DNA of 64,000 nucleotides from Neckera pumila (Eukaryota; Streptophyta; Bryopsida; Hypnales; Neckeraceae). Each line of letters begins with the position of its first letter. The stretch's first letter is position 1. The stretch lies in NCBI GenBank assembly GCA_963969595.1, contig OZ018410.1, forward strand, positions 27,594,913 to 27,658,912. The letters run 5' to 3'. The position numbers and the translations under genes were made by a program. Positions 47,439-58,557 of the stretch are shown one piece after another. The notes beneath the pieces were generated by a model. The model had not been told where the DNA came from and made no database searches. It was given only the letters and a program-made list of their open reading frames with translations.

Positions 47439-49811
47439 TCAATAGTCGGACATTTGAAACTCACGCTCAGTTGTAGACCGGTTCCATCGATTTCCAGTTC
47501 CTGGGTCTCGGTTCCACCGTATCCAGTATATCGATTCAAAAATGGCGAAGGCGACAAGCTCAAAAGCCAAAAGCACAATATAACTCACTTTTAGTTTCTT
47601 TCCTTCTTTTTCCAGACTGAGGCCGACGAAGATATTGATAACAGCCAGAAAGAGTGCCAAGCGTCCCACCCACCAGTGATACCAATTCCAATACTTGCGT
47701 ACATTGGCATCCTTCTTGGGGCGTAATACGACTGCCAGAACCTGCATCATTAGCACCACTCATAAATGTCGATTTTCATGACCTTACGACTCACCTTGAC
47801 AGTAAGATTAAAAAGAATCCTTTCACTAACTTTGCGCTTCTCCTTGATTTCCAAAGACTAAACACTCTAAAAAGAGTGAGGAAGAGCAAGTTCATTCCGG
47901 CAATACTAGTTGTAGAGAGTGAAAACAGCATGACAGAGTAATGCAAATCTCAGGATTCTGTCCATGTGACTCATCCAATTCCTACATCTTTAGAAGTTTC
48001 CCAAACTTACAAGACGAAATTAAAATTCGTTAGGTGAGGAATGCCTTGGCTACGCACTTCAGTTTGAATTAAATTCTTTGAGCGAGAGCATTTACAATTA
48101 CAGGAACTTTTTTAAGGTGAGAAAGGAGATCGTTTGGACACACCTGTAAAATAGCCAGGATGAAGAGGAATATACCAAGTCCTTTGTGACCAGTCAGGCC
48201 TGGGACATCGATCTGTTTCGCAAGATTAACACCAGTAGCCACACCAGCAATGATGAAGATAAACCCGACAGATTGAAACGTGGCGTGCAGGTAGAACCAG
48301 GCAGGGTCAAAGCCCCGAGCATAACGAGCAACCATTGCTCCAATAGGCAGCAGGACTCCCCATCCAAACACCATGAGGGCTCCATGTGCCTTCACTTTCT
48401 TGTCAAGCGTAGAGGCTGCTGATTCCCCTACAGCACCTGCAGTACCAAAATGCAGCTCAATCTCACCAAACACAAAGACACCAATAAAAGCAACGGAAGC
48501 AACCATAAAGAAACCACTAAACACAGAATACTAAATGCAGTGTTCAATTCAAATCCACAGTAAGGTAAGAACGAAGGCACCCTAGTTTATAATGCAGTCT
48601 TAGAACAACAATGACATTGGTCAGAAAAGGAGACCCACAACGTTAAGAGTATGATCGTACGTACCCACAGGAAACTGTGAGCTTTGAAGTTTTTCATTGT
48701 CTGAGGCTCTGTGGTGCGAAATGGTAGAACCGTCAGCAGATGCGGGGCCGTACGCATAGAGAAGAAAGTTAGGAATGACTTTGGATGTTGCGAAGTTGAC
48801 TTGCAAGGCGACGTAAACAGTCTTGGTTGTCCCATCGTAGGAGGCTTCAGGCTGAGTCGTGAACGTCAGTCTTGTATCGTCCTGGAAGACTTGAGACGAG
48901 TACCTCTCCTTGAGGTAGTACTGCTGAATTTGAGGCTCACCCGTGACGCCCAATGTAGCTATCACAGCTGTGGATCCTGGCATGGCGCCTGACTCGGAGA
49001 ATCCCAGCCCTGCCCATTGCATTGCAATGAGCGGAGCCGCAAACACCATACTCACATAGTTCGTTTTGTTGTCCTTGAGTACCTGCTCATCAAGCACCAC
49101 AAAGGTCAACTCAGCAGTTGCCAGCCAAGTCTATACAAATTGGTCTGGCATAGTACATTGTAACGATTAGGTGCTGCAAATTTGGTTCCTTCATTTCTTA
49201 CCGCACTACAATCCGAAGTCTAGATAGGCGTACTCCACTTTACTCCGAACGAAAATTTACTACATTCATCATGCATCTCGCATCCTCCCATTTCGAATCT
49301 AATGGCTACATGACAACAGTATTCAGAGTCCTATACTTCAATAAGGCAGTTCACCTTATTTCCAAACCCACACTAAGAAGAAACCAGAGTGCAGTTCTTC
49401 GAGATCAGACGACTATACTTTTAATGCAATCTAAAACCCGGGCGACTTCACAAAACTTCAAAAGAGCGCGTAACACTTCAAACCAGAAACGACTGGTAAT
49501 ACTACCACATTATGAGCTGCAGATTAGGTCAAACCAAAGTCCAAGAAACAGAATGTATCACAACGAGAGTTAGAAAGGAGGCGGAATTAGGTCAGCCAGA
49601 TCCATACCCACAATACGAATTTCTTGCCGTTGGCAGCGTCCGACGGAAAGGGCGATTGCATACATTGAAGCGTATCGGTGGCGAATGTGGTCACATTCGC
49701 TACGGTTTTGAGCACAGTGGAGCAATCTGCGGCAGACGTTCCGTGCGCGTGTATCAAGAGAATCACCGCAATGGAAACGCACAAACACGAAGCGTTTCTA
49801 GGCTTCACCAT
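47439..49811 (-). CDS. DOMON domain-containing cytochrome b561
   Basis: A secreted-side heme DOMON domain joined to a b561 membrane domain; the family moves electrons across the plasma membrane, typically from cytosolic ascorbate. Exons on the minus strand: 49811-49608, 49130-48665, 48436-48144, 47741-47439. Phases agree and give 421 aa. Residues 1-28 look like a signal peptide (hydrophobic core CVSIAVILLI, then AHGTSAA). The DOMON domain spans about 69-195 with the typical WAGLGFSESGAMPGSTAVI segment. The b561 domain spans about 240-395 with five hydrophobic helices and conserved His241 (KAHG), His274 (YLHATFQ), His307 (TGHKGLG) and His343 (WYHWWVG), the expected bis-heme ligands. Length is normal for the family. 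The donor at 48664 and acceptor ending at 48437 were chosen because they are strong and keep phase 1; a nearby acceptor at the FSGFFMV frame needs a weaker donor. The gene is convergent with the histidine kinase. Confidence 0.9.
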
Positions 49812-50074
49812 AATGACAGCCCACTCTATCTAATCCTCTGTTTCCCCTTCCCTTGCTCTGTTCTCAACACAGTGCAAGGACTCTGCACACCATGCTTGCA
49901 CGTTTCACGCAAGAACACTGGCAACGTACTAACCTATAACTTGCCACTGACCCGCCCACCACAAAGTCCGCGCGCTTGTACCAAACCCAGCTAGCAAAGA
50001 TGGAGACCGCAGACTGTCACAAAGTGCTTGGTGGGGGACATTTAGTTTGAAAATCTAAATGTACGTGTGCACAT
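49812..50074 (-). promoter_or_regulatory. Proximal upstream region of the DOMON-b561 gene
   Basis: The 260 bp between the start codon (minus strand) and the CT-rich minisatellite should hold the promoter and 5' UTR. No TATA box was assigned with confidence. Confidence 0.35.
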
Positions 50075-50075
50075 G

Positions 50076-50345
50076 TTCAAAACTCGATCAAGCAGATTTG
50101 AATCTGTTTCTCTCTCTGTGTATGTATTCAAAACTCAAGCTGATTTAACCTACCTCTCTCTTTTTTTCTCCGTGTTTATTCAAAACTCACACAGATTTGA
50201 ACCTCTCACTCTCTCTCACAGTGAGTATTCAAAACTCAAGTAGATTTGAACCTCTCTCTCTCACTCTCTTTGTGTGTTCGAAACTCACAAGCAGATCAAT
50301 TTGAACCTGTCTCTCTCTCTCTCTCTGTGTTTCTCTGTCTCCCGC
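50076..50345. repeat. CT-rich minisatellite, about 50 bp x 5
   Basis: TTCAAAACTC followed by AGCAGATTTGAACC and a CTCTCTCTCT run recurs with starts at about 50076, 50127, 50179, 50228 and 50277 (periods 51, 52, 49, 49). It lies 265 bp upstream of the DOMON-b561 start. CT/GA runs of this sort can bind GAGA-type factors in plants, but nothing here shows that they do. Confidence 0.85.
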
Positions 50346-50430
50346 CCACAGAGATCGGAAGTTTTACACTGTGGGTACAGTGTGCGTGTCACTGCAAATG
50401 CAGGCAGGTGAGCAGGTCAGTTTCTAATGA

Positions 50431-50559
50431 ATGAAACCCATTCGTCTCCCGTGGCGCCCACGTACCGAGTTGCAGGAGATGGAGCAGGTGCGCGAGTCCG
50501 TGACGGAGCTTGACATGATTTGCGCAAGACTGGTGCAGCTTGCTCGATGCCAGAAATAG
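50431..50559 (+). CDS. Possible 42-aa small ORF
   Basis: ATG at 50431 directly after in-frame TAA-TGA; TAG at 50557. The peptide is amphipathic and charged in its middle (ELQEMEQVRESVTELDMICA), as in a coiled coil. It lies in a GC-richer patch (50400-50660). No homologue is recognised. It could be a gene fragment, an exon of an unannotated gene, or chance. Confidence 0.2.
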   Translation: MKPIRLPWRPRTELQEMEQVRESVTELDMICARLVQLARCQK

Positions 50560-50844
50560 ACCGAGTCGACCTGAAATCAATGGAAACGCCCTTCGGTCAG
50601 AGCGGCGGGACGGACCTGGCGCAACTGAAACATTCCCACGGCGACTGCCGGAACCTCACGAATGGGTTTTATATTTCATTTATTTGGGGCAATGATGAAG
50701 CTATTTGACTTCAGTCTATATATGAGTGTGCCCTGTGCCTTTGCCATAACCAAAATAAAAGTAAAAATAATTTTCTAATTTTTTAATTCATTAAAACTTT
50801 GAAATTCAAAAAATTTCACATTGTAGTGGGAGAGATTGTGTTCT

Positions 50845-51092
50845 TGGTACAAATTAAAAGCATTATGCACAATGGAGTGCAAACGCCTTGTTTTCTTGGC
50901 GTTTGGACATACGATGCAAAAGTTATGGTCTTTCCAAAATAAAAGATAATTTAATTCTATTTTTTTAATAAAAAATTCATAACTTTTGCACCGTACATCT
51001 AAACGCCACAAACTTGGTACAAATAAGTTCTGTGGACGAAGGAGTGCAAGGGCATTGTTTCATGTCGTTTGGACACATGATCTAAAAGTTAT
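50845..51092. repeat. Two direct copies of about 80 bp around a hairpin
   Basis: TTGGTACAAAT...GGAGTGCAA...GTTTGGACA...AAAAGTTAT occurs at about 50845-50924 and 51013-51092. Between and overlapping them, GGCGTTTGGACATACGATGC and its near-complement (about 50898-50917 and 50988-51007) can form a stem. Probably part of an unclassified mobile element. Confidence 0.5.
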
Positions 51093-51169
51093 ACAAATGG
51101 ATGGAACATACAAAGTAGGGATGGAGAAAACTTGTGCATTCATCCTCCAAACTACATTGAATAGGGATA

Positions 51170-52898
51170 TTAACCCTAAAGGACCAAGGTCTTTCTTTTG
51201 CCAAAAATTCTCAAGACTACCATTTCTAGAGCAAAGAGTAAAAAAATTTAAAAATTGTTTTTATTGCACATCTAACTGTAGGATCTTATACTAGAACTGT
51301 AGGATCTTATCCTAACTAGTATGAGAATGTGTGGAAAAAATTTCAGAATTTTTGACCGCACAGATTGCAAGATATTTGTGTTTAAAGTGAAAAAAACAAG
51401 TTTTTCAGCACATTGCGGGACTAGATTTTTTGACTTTGAACAATTTTAACTTAAATTTTTTGCACTATAGAGTTTTGAGCTTTAAATCTTTCTAGTGGAG
51501 AATTGAGTTTAGAGTTTAGAAAAAAAAAATTCAAAAAAGCCTAATTTTCATTTTTTTTTAAATTATTAAATAGAAGTAGGTATAACATAGAAGGAAAATC
51601 TAGAATATTAACCCCTAAGTTCCATAACTATATTCTCACCAAAAATGCTCAAAAACTGCCATTTTTAGTACAAGTATCCAATTTTTGGAAAAAAACTTTC
51701 TTTGACACATGTAACCATAGGATCTTGTAGTATGCTGACTTGAGAACATATGATAAAAATTTCAAGAATTTCCACCGTGTGGATTGCACGATATAAGCAT
51801 TCAAATTCATTGAAACCATTTTTTTGGCCCTGCGGAAAATTGGGCAGTAGAACTTCACAAGCTCACTTTTCGATGAATAAAAATGTACAAAATGACGGTA
51901 CTTCATTAAATTCTTTTTCATAGACAAGTTGGCTACATGCTTGAAAATTTTCACTTCATTTGGAATTGTACAACATATAGGAAAAGAATAGTAAGTAGAT
52001 AGTAGTAGAAAATGATTCAAAATACAAAATTGTCAAGAATTTAATTATGGAATTGAATATGCTAATCCCAATGGTTAGGGTTTTGTATTTCAAAAAGATT
52101 GAAAATTGAGTAAGATAAAGGACTTCAAAGTTTATTTTAGACTATAACTGCCCGCAAACTTAAAATCTTCATAACTTTTGACTCATTGATCAAAATGGGA
52201 TGATTCAAAGCTTTTTACCTATACATAATTATGAAAAACCAATTTCAAATTTTTGTTTTCCAAAAAAATGATTTTTTCTGATCTGCCCGACTGCCCAGTT
52301 ATGAAAAAAGTAACATATTAGACCATAACTTTTGACTCGTATTTCCAAATGTCATAAAATTTGGTGCATATGAAAGAAATTCCTTGCCCCTACCTTCTAT
52401 TAAAATTTCAGCCCAAAAATATGGAAATCTCTAGTTGTACGTACCTGCCCAAAAATTCTATATGGCCAAAAAACGCATGGTCGTCCTTTAGGGGTTAATA
52501 TCCTTTAGATGGAATTAGAATGCACTAATCCCAATGGTGAGATTGTTCTAGCACGAAAACTAAACCATGTGGAACTTTTTCTTTTGAAAAATTGCAAAAA
52601 TTGCATTCCAAAATGAATCCTACAAATTATTTTTTTCAAGAAGATGCTCTAATTGCCTCCAAAACAAGATTGTCCATAACATTTTCATAAAAAAATCCAA
52701 ATGAAATGAATCAAAGCTTTTTAATAGACAAAAATGTAATCTATAAGGAATTTTTTTTTTTTTTAAATCGAACTTTTTGCAAAAATTTTTTGTTGCCCCT
52801 TTGCCCCTGTTTTGAGCTTATTTGAGCATAACTTTTGTTCCCAAGCACTAATTGAAAAAGAATCTATATTCCCACGAAGCTTATCAATTTTTCTATCT
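51170..52898 (+). mobile_element. TTAA-started element, long family B copy 3, interrupted
   Basis: The left end is TTAA at 51170-51173 then CCCTAAAGGACCAAGG. The element is split at 51608 by a family A element and resumes after 52498 with CCTTTAGATGGAATTAGAA, matching the uninterrupted order in 12989-13913 (complement). The right end is truncated: family sequence stops at TTTTTCTATC, where the next copy begins at 52899. Confidence 0.7.
51608..52498 (+). mobile_element. TTAA-flanked element, long family A copy 3, nested
   Basis: TTAA at 51608-51611 then CCCCTAAGTTCC; the right end is CGTCCTTTAGGGG then TTAA at 52495-52498; 891 bp. The interior matches copies at 22202 and 23574. Removing it and one TTAA rejoins AGAATA-TTAA-TATCCTTTAG, which parallels AAAATA-TTCA-TATATTTTAG (complement) at the same point of the family B copy near 13480-13500. 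This supports insertion with TTAA duplication. Confidence 0.85.
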
Positions 52899-53760
52899 TT
52901 AACTCTAAAAGTCCCAAGGCCATTTTTCTGTCAAAAAACACTCAAAACTGCAATTTTGGTTGCGTTCACCCAAGAACACAAAAAAAACATTTTTTTAGAA
53001 TCTAACCGCAGGATCTTGTACTTTACTTGTCAAAGATCATGTTGTAAGAACTTCATGAAGTTTGACTGTATAAATTGGAAGATATTAGCATGCAAAGTTG
53101 AAAAAGAAAGTTTTTTTGAACACTGATTTGCAATTTCAGATGACTTTGACCGCCATTTGTGGAAATTTTTTGTACTACAAACTTTGAATTTAAAATTTTT
53201 TGTGTTGAAAGATGTAAGTTGAAGGTGTACAAAAAAAAATTCAAAAAACACACACTTGGTTTTCATTATTTAAAAATTTGTTAAATAGAAATAAGTCCAA
53301 GATTGGAAAAAAAAAAAAGTCGTTAATAGCTCTTAGATGGGATTGAAATACAATAATCCCAATGGTGAGATTGTTTTAGCAAAAAAGCACAGCATTCTGA
53401 AAAAAAAAAATTGTAAAAAATTATAAAAACTGCATTTAGAAATGAATTCTACAAGTTATTTTTCAAAAAGATGCTTAGATTGCCTAAAAAACAAGATTGT
53501 TCATAACTTGCTCATTATTAGTCCAAATAAAATGAATCAAAGCTTCATATGTAGACAAAAATATAAAGTTTGAGAGAATAAAAAAATTAAAATTTATTTT
53601 GACTCTTTGCAAAAATATTTGTGCTACCCGACAAGTTCAATTTGAGGCTTTTTGTGGTGTCACTTTTGCTCCCGGGCACCAAATGAATAAAAATTATATT
53701 ACCACAAAGCTAATCAATTTTTCTATCTTATGGAAAAGTTTCAAAGAGTTTCACTAAAAA
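52899..53760 (+). mobile_element. Long family B copy 4, in tandem with copy 3
   Basis: TTAA at 52899-52902 then CTCTAAAAGTCCCAAGGCC starts a second family B copy in the same orientation. It runs through GTCCAAATAAAATGAATCAA and GCTCCCGGGCACC to TTTTTCTATCTTATGG, where similarity fades near 53735. No right TTAA end is seen, so it is truncated at the same region as copy 3. Confidence 0.6.
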
Positions 53761-54029
53761 TTTTAAATGTTCAGAATTGCACGCGCAAGAGAGCCTTCTT
53801 TGCATGGATGTAGACAACACAAAATAAAATATTTTCCAATTCCCCTTTGTAGAAACATATGTTCCTACTATGCAAATAGATCATAGAAATTTCAGCACTA
53901 AATCATTAAATCTGGGGACTCCTTTTTACTCAAAACCCCCAAATTGCAAAACGTGATAGATTAGCTAAATCGAAATTTAAATATAGAATGATTTTTAAAT
54001 TTTTTTGAAAAATACGCGATATGATTAAC

Positions 54030-54158
54030 CTGAAGACAACATTACATGAGATTTGGGGGTCTTAGAAGATTGTGAGTTTCCCTGCTATCTGCTGCGTTCC
54101 CGCAGTCTGGGAACGTGCAGCAGTAGCTGGCTGACGTGGTCGAGCGACTGCCACGTCA

Positions 54159-54191
<33 letters not shown>
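54030..54191 (+). mobile_element. Retroelement-like 3' tail ending in poly(A)
   Basis: The block GATTTGGGGGTCTTAGAAGA...CTGACGTGGTCGAGCGACTG, then CCACGTCACTTTTT, ends in about 28 A residues (54164-54191). A related block at about 27690-27810 carries GACGTGGTCGGGTGACTG then CCATGTCAG and an A/T tail, and the 5' part recurs near 57060-57110. A shared body with an A-rich 3' end fits a SINE- or LINE-derived sequence. No tRNA-like promoter was recognised. Confidence 0.45.
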
Positions 54192-54195
<4 letters not shown>

Positions 54196-54683
54196 CTTAA
54201 AATGATATTTTGGTAAAAAAAAAGTTTTTGTTTTTGTTTTTGTTTTTTGAAATTTTTTTTTTTTGACACACCCGTACCGGCGTTCACTGGATCTGGACAG
54301 GTCAGGGAATAGGCCTGAAACAGCCCTCCGCGACCCCCAAATATCATCTAATGCCACCTTCAATAAAAATTTCAACTTCATGTGAGTTATGCTTCAAAAG
54401 TTATCGCAAAAAAAAGCTTCCACAAATTCTTTGTGACAATTCAAACTGTCAGTGTTTCTTGCAATGATCTAGAGGTTAAGGGGACGATAAAATTAAAAGG
54501 ATTTATTGTGGAAAATTGTAGATGTTTGAAACATGATGTACAACAAAGGTTGATCGACTTTAAAATCCATGTTCAATGTAATCAATTTGGTCCATATCCT
54601 AAATACTATTTGTAGTGCCGATAATTTGGGAAATAATAAATTCTTTAGAGGTAAAAAACTATTCATTTCAATTATATATTAGC

Positions 54684-54914
54684 TTAACCTTTAAAGAGCA
54701 AAAAGGTGCCCCTAAAAATCTTCCCTTTTTATTATTTTGAAAATCATTAGCTTAAAAATTTACAAAAGTACTCAATGGAAGTCAAACCATTGTAGAAGAC
54801 CTCCCCTTTTCACAACATAATTTTGAAGATGAAAAGTTGAAGTTTTGTCCTTACTAGAAGAACTCCCTATCATCTATCAAATGCCAAATGTTTGAGTTGA
54901 TGTTTAAAGATTAA
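54684..54914. mobile_element. Short TTAA-flanked element (family S), copy 4 (231 bp)
   Basis: TTAA at 54684-54687 then CCTTTAAAGAGC; the right end is GATGTTTAAAGA then TTAA at 54911-54914. The interior retains CAATGGAAGTCAAACC and GAAGATGAAAAGTTGAAG. Diverged, but the length equals copies 2 and 3. Confidence 0.75.
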
Positions 54915-56205
54915 TATTTTAAGTAGTAACGTATTTGGAGATTTAATAAATGAAATTAACAAAATAATGAACCTTTCATATTTCAAAATGAATTATTTAA
55001 ATATTAGAAATTTGGAATTGTAGAACCTATAACTTTCCAAAATTATAAGTTATCATTCTATAAATTCAAAAAGATAGAATATTCAAAATTAAATAAATTT
55101 TGAGATTTAAAATTTTCAAAATTTTAAATCTTTTCAACTATAAATTGATCATCATTGTTAGCAAACACAACAGTGAAGCCCTACTGTAGCAACATTATTA
55201 ATGTTTCTATCTATGCAAAACATCCTATATTTCGTGTCATTATCAAGCTTGAGATGATTTTTGGTATTATTGGTAGCTCTTGGCAAATGTAGAATATTCA
55301 CATTAAAATTTCAAAAATTTTAAAAATCATATTAAAACTAAAATAAAACTAAAATATCACCTTAATGAATTTATAATTATGCAAACTAAAGTTTTCTAAT
55401 TAAAATAATTTGTAAATTTCCAAATTAATTAATCAAAATTCATAATTATTAATTTTAATAATTCACAAATTCACAAATTTTTAGATTTGGAGGATTTCAA
55501 ACAATGCAAATTTTAACTGTACAGCATTAATGGCAATATGAAGAAAATTGAAGCTTTATTAGTTATAAAATAAATTTAAGAACATCATCAATCCAAATCT
55601 CTAAATGACTCACTAAATTATCTTACTATCTTTTGCTTGGTGTAAAATTAAAACTTGTCATTACTATCATTTATTATGTGCTTTCAACATCTATCCATGG
55701 CTTTGAATGCACTCTTAGGGGGATCAGATAATGGTTTGGACTTGATAGTATTTTAGTGGTTGTATAGTTTCACCTCAAATCTCATGATGTGAGTATAGAG
55801 TGAGTTGTAGGTAGAACAATTCATACAGAGTACTTATTAGATATTGAATTGTAACCCGAGTGAAGGAGAAAATTGATATCTATAACATTGATATTGGGTT
55901 GTTGGAGTTGGCTACCAGAGAACGTGCAACCAACCCATCAAGACAACCTCCATGTGATGACAAATCATACAAATCATTCCATCATAAAATTCATCAACCT
56001 TGTCATATTTGAGCTAATGTTTGCAATTGCTCCTACTCATCAAAGTTGGAAAAACCCACTAAGACAATTCATTTCAAGCCTCAAAATACTTACAGCATCA
56101 TTTGTATGTCAACTTCATCCAACTCAAGAAAGTCTCATAATTCCTAGTTGCAGTCAACATTCATGCCCAATTGGGGAGCCACATCCCATAGCATTTTTCA
56201 CCACC
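54915..56205. other. AT-rich spacer, nothing recognised
   Basis: Very AT-rich to about 55850, then ordinary composition with a 116-codon + strand ORF at 55873-56223 of no recognised family; it abuts the receptor kinase pseudogene on the other strand. Confidence 0.45.
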
Positions 56206-57584
56206 TCACGCATTGAGGGATGACTTGCATGTGTATAATTGGTGCATAACAGTATAACATCTCCACTTGCAAGTCTTGAACCATCTCACTTTGTATTCTA
56301 GAACTTCACACAATCCTTTCCTTATCAACACTTTGTTATGAACCCATTGCACCAAGTCTGATCCATTCATGCCTTCCAATGGATTCACAATATGTTTCCA
56401 ATTACCAGTTTTGCTAAAAGTTTTGCACCCCCGCAGTTGAATTCTGGAAAAGATAAAATTAAAAAATTTAGGCGCTAAAGAGGCACCAATGGTGCCACAA
56501 TAGCGCCACGTTAGATTTTTTTTTTTTTCAATTTTTTTTAATTCTTTATGTAATTGCATCGTAGGGTTGCCAAAAATAAAAAATTCATGGCCCTTTGAAG
56601 GCTAAAATTTTCTGTAATGCAATTCCAATAGCACAACACCAAAGCTATAGACATCTATTTTCTCTGTTACTCGCGTTCCAAATGCGTACTCTACACCTAA
56701 TAAACCAACTACAATCACGCCAAGAGAAATCATCCATTGCAATTTCCAATAATGATTGACCAATTTAATCCAACATCTCCAAGGAACCTACTATCCAATG
56801 CATGCAAAGCCGTGGATGGATGAATCTAGCTCTTCACCTGGAGGGATGTAGCCCAACTAGTTGGCAACTAAAGACAAGTCAAACGATGCTACCAAATCCA
56901 CCATCCTCGCAATTCCAAAATTATCTAAGTGATCCTCATACTTTAAGTCCACCCAAAGATTGCTGGACTTGATATCTTGATGAAGGATTTGTAGAGAGCA
57001 ATCATAATGCAAAGATTCCAATCCTAGCCAATACAAAAAATGCAAAATCCAAATGTTACATTAGAAGATTTTGGGGGCCTTCGAAAGACCACAAGTTCTC
57101 AAACTGTGACAACCTCTATAGCTATTCTAAAGTGCATTTCCCACGAGACTAGATCTACCTTTGTGCATTAGATCTCTTCAGCTGCCATTGAGCATGTACT
57201 CGTATCCAAAAGATTGTTCTCGTCTTTGTTATAGCAATACAAAAGCTTCACATTGTAGTGGTGATGGATGTTGGCCATTGCCTTCAATTGCACCCCATCC
57301 AAGAAAGCAAAGTGAACCCTTTGCACATCCACAATCAAATTGAAGAATTTGCCCATGAACAACTCAACATTTCCAAAATTTTGCAATTTGCATGTGCATC
57401 TTTGCAATCTATGGAAATTAATAGAGGACTTTCTAAACCTTAGTACTGAAGCCATGATTACACTACCCTTCTTTCTTCACATTCCACAGTTTCTTCATAG
57501 GTGCACCATTTCATTGTTGCTGAATGAGACCTTGTACACTTGGCCCGAACTGCCAACTCCAATTAATTTTTTTCTTAAAGGTCA

Positions 57585-57804
57585 CACTATAAGAATTCAA
57601 AATTTTTTTATGTCTTATGTGAATGGATTTTAGGTGACATAAAAACAAACAAACCATGTTTTTATGTCACTAATGATATCCATTGATGTTACATTGGACA
57701 TCATTGTTGACATGGTTTGTTTTTTTCGACATCACCTAAAATCAGTTCACTTTGATGTCGATTGTTATACTGAACATCACCTAAAACAAGGTTTTATTAG
57801 TATC
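57585..57804. mobile_element. Foldback element with CACTATAAG end, inside the receptor kinase pseudogene
   Basis: Starts CACTATAAGAATTC, contains long complementary arms (AAACCATGTTTTTATGTCA, TGACATGGTTTG; TTTTAGGTGACAT, ATCACCTAAAA), and ends near TTATTAGTATC. The arrangement and start resemble 10603-10839, but the interior differs and the right terminus has decayed. It separates the kinase fragments from the LRR fragments. Confidence 0.6.
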
Positions 57805-58301
57805 ATGACCTCATCCTTGTAGTATACTTTATTGTGAAACGGAGGGGACACCTATAGCATTAGCAACCTCATGGTGTCATTGCAATTATATTTTTTTATG
57901 TAACCAAAAGGTTGTAGCTAGTAATAGAGATTATCTCTTCATGTTTTACCCTACACAACACTATGCACATGGTTATTGAAGCTACGCACCTAATGGCACT
58001 CCACCACAAGCCTAAATCCTATCAGTTCTGCTATATAGGATTTAGGGATTATAGTATAATAATAATATGAGAAGGCAATGGACAAGCAATACAAAAGGTG
58101 ATGGCTAGTCACACTAAAGGTTTTTCATGTCACTAATGGCCCTACAAATTTGTACGAACACGAAAGTCACTCAAGCTGAATTTCACAAGAAAAGTCCAAA
58201 ATTCATAATATATTAATCAAGATGCGTGAGGGCAAGAGAGTATAGAGCAACAAAATATAATTATTTAGAGTGTTTAGGTTTCCATTTAAAAAAATTAAAT
58301 G

Positions 58302-58360
58302 GCTTAATTTGACTTCATTTGTTTATTGACATATTAAACAAATGAAGTCAAAATTAGCCA
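58302..58360. repeat. Small hairpin
   Basis: GGCTTAATTTGACTTCATTT (then GTTTA, 58302-58326) pairs with TAAACAAATGAAGTCAAAAT (then TAGCC, 58336-58360) with one mismatch and a 9-base loop. Lies within the span of the receptor kinase pseudogene. Confidence 0.7.
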
Positions 58361-58557
58361 TATGAAGTAGCTTTTGAAACTATTTGCTAAAGGCATCTAG
58401 CTTCAAAAGTCACTTATTTAACTTATTATATTTGAAAATGAGAAATGAAACTAGTCTTTATACAAGTGGGGTAGTAGTAGGGGAAACAATCCATAGAGGA
58501 TATGTAAATTAGGAACAATAGGAGCTCAACCACTTATAGTTAAGTCAAATGTAAGAA

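Noticed and set aside
48437..48524. N-terminal extension FSGFFMVASVAFIG of the b561 exon on the minus strand
   Set aside because: Joining it to the DOMON exon needs a weaker donor in phase 2; the acceptor at 48437 with donor GTACGT is stronger and keeps frame. It remains a possible alternative splice form.
8059..50345. Could the short tandem repeats be CRISPR-like arrays?
   Set aside because: Repeats are directly adjacent without unique spacers, and the genome is eukaryotic.
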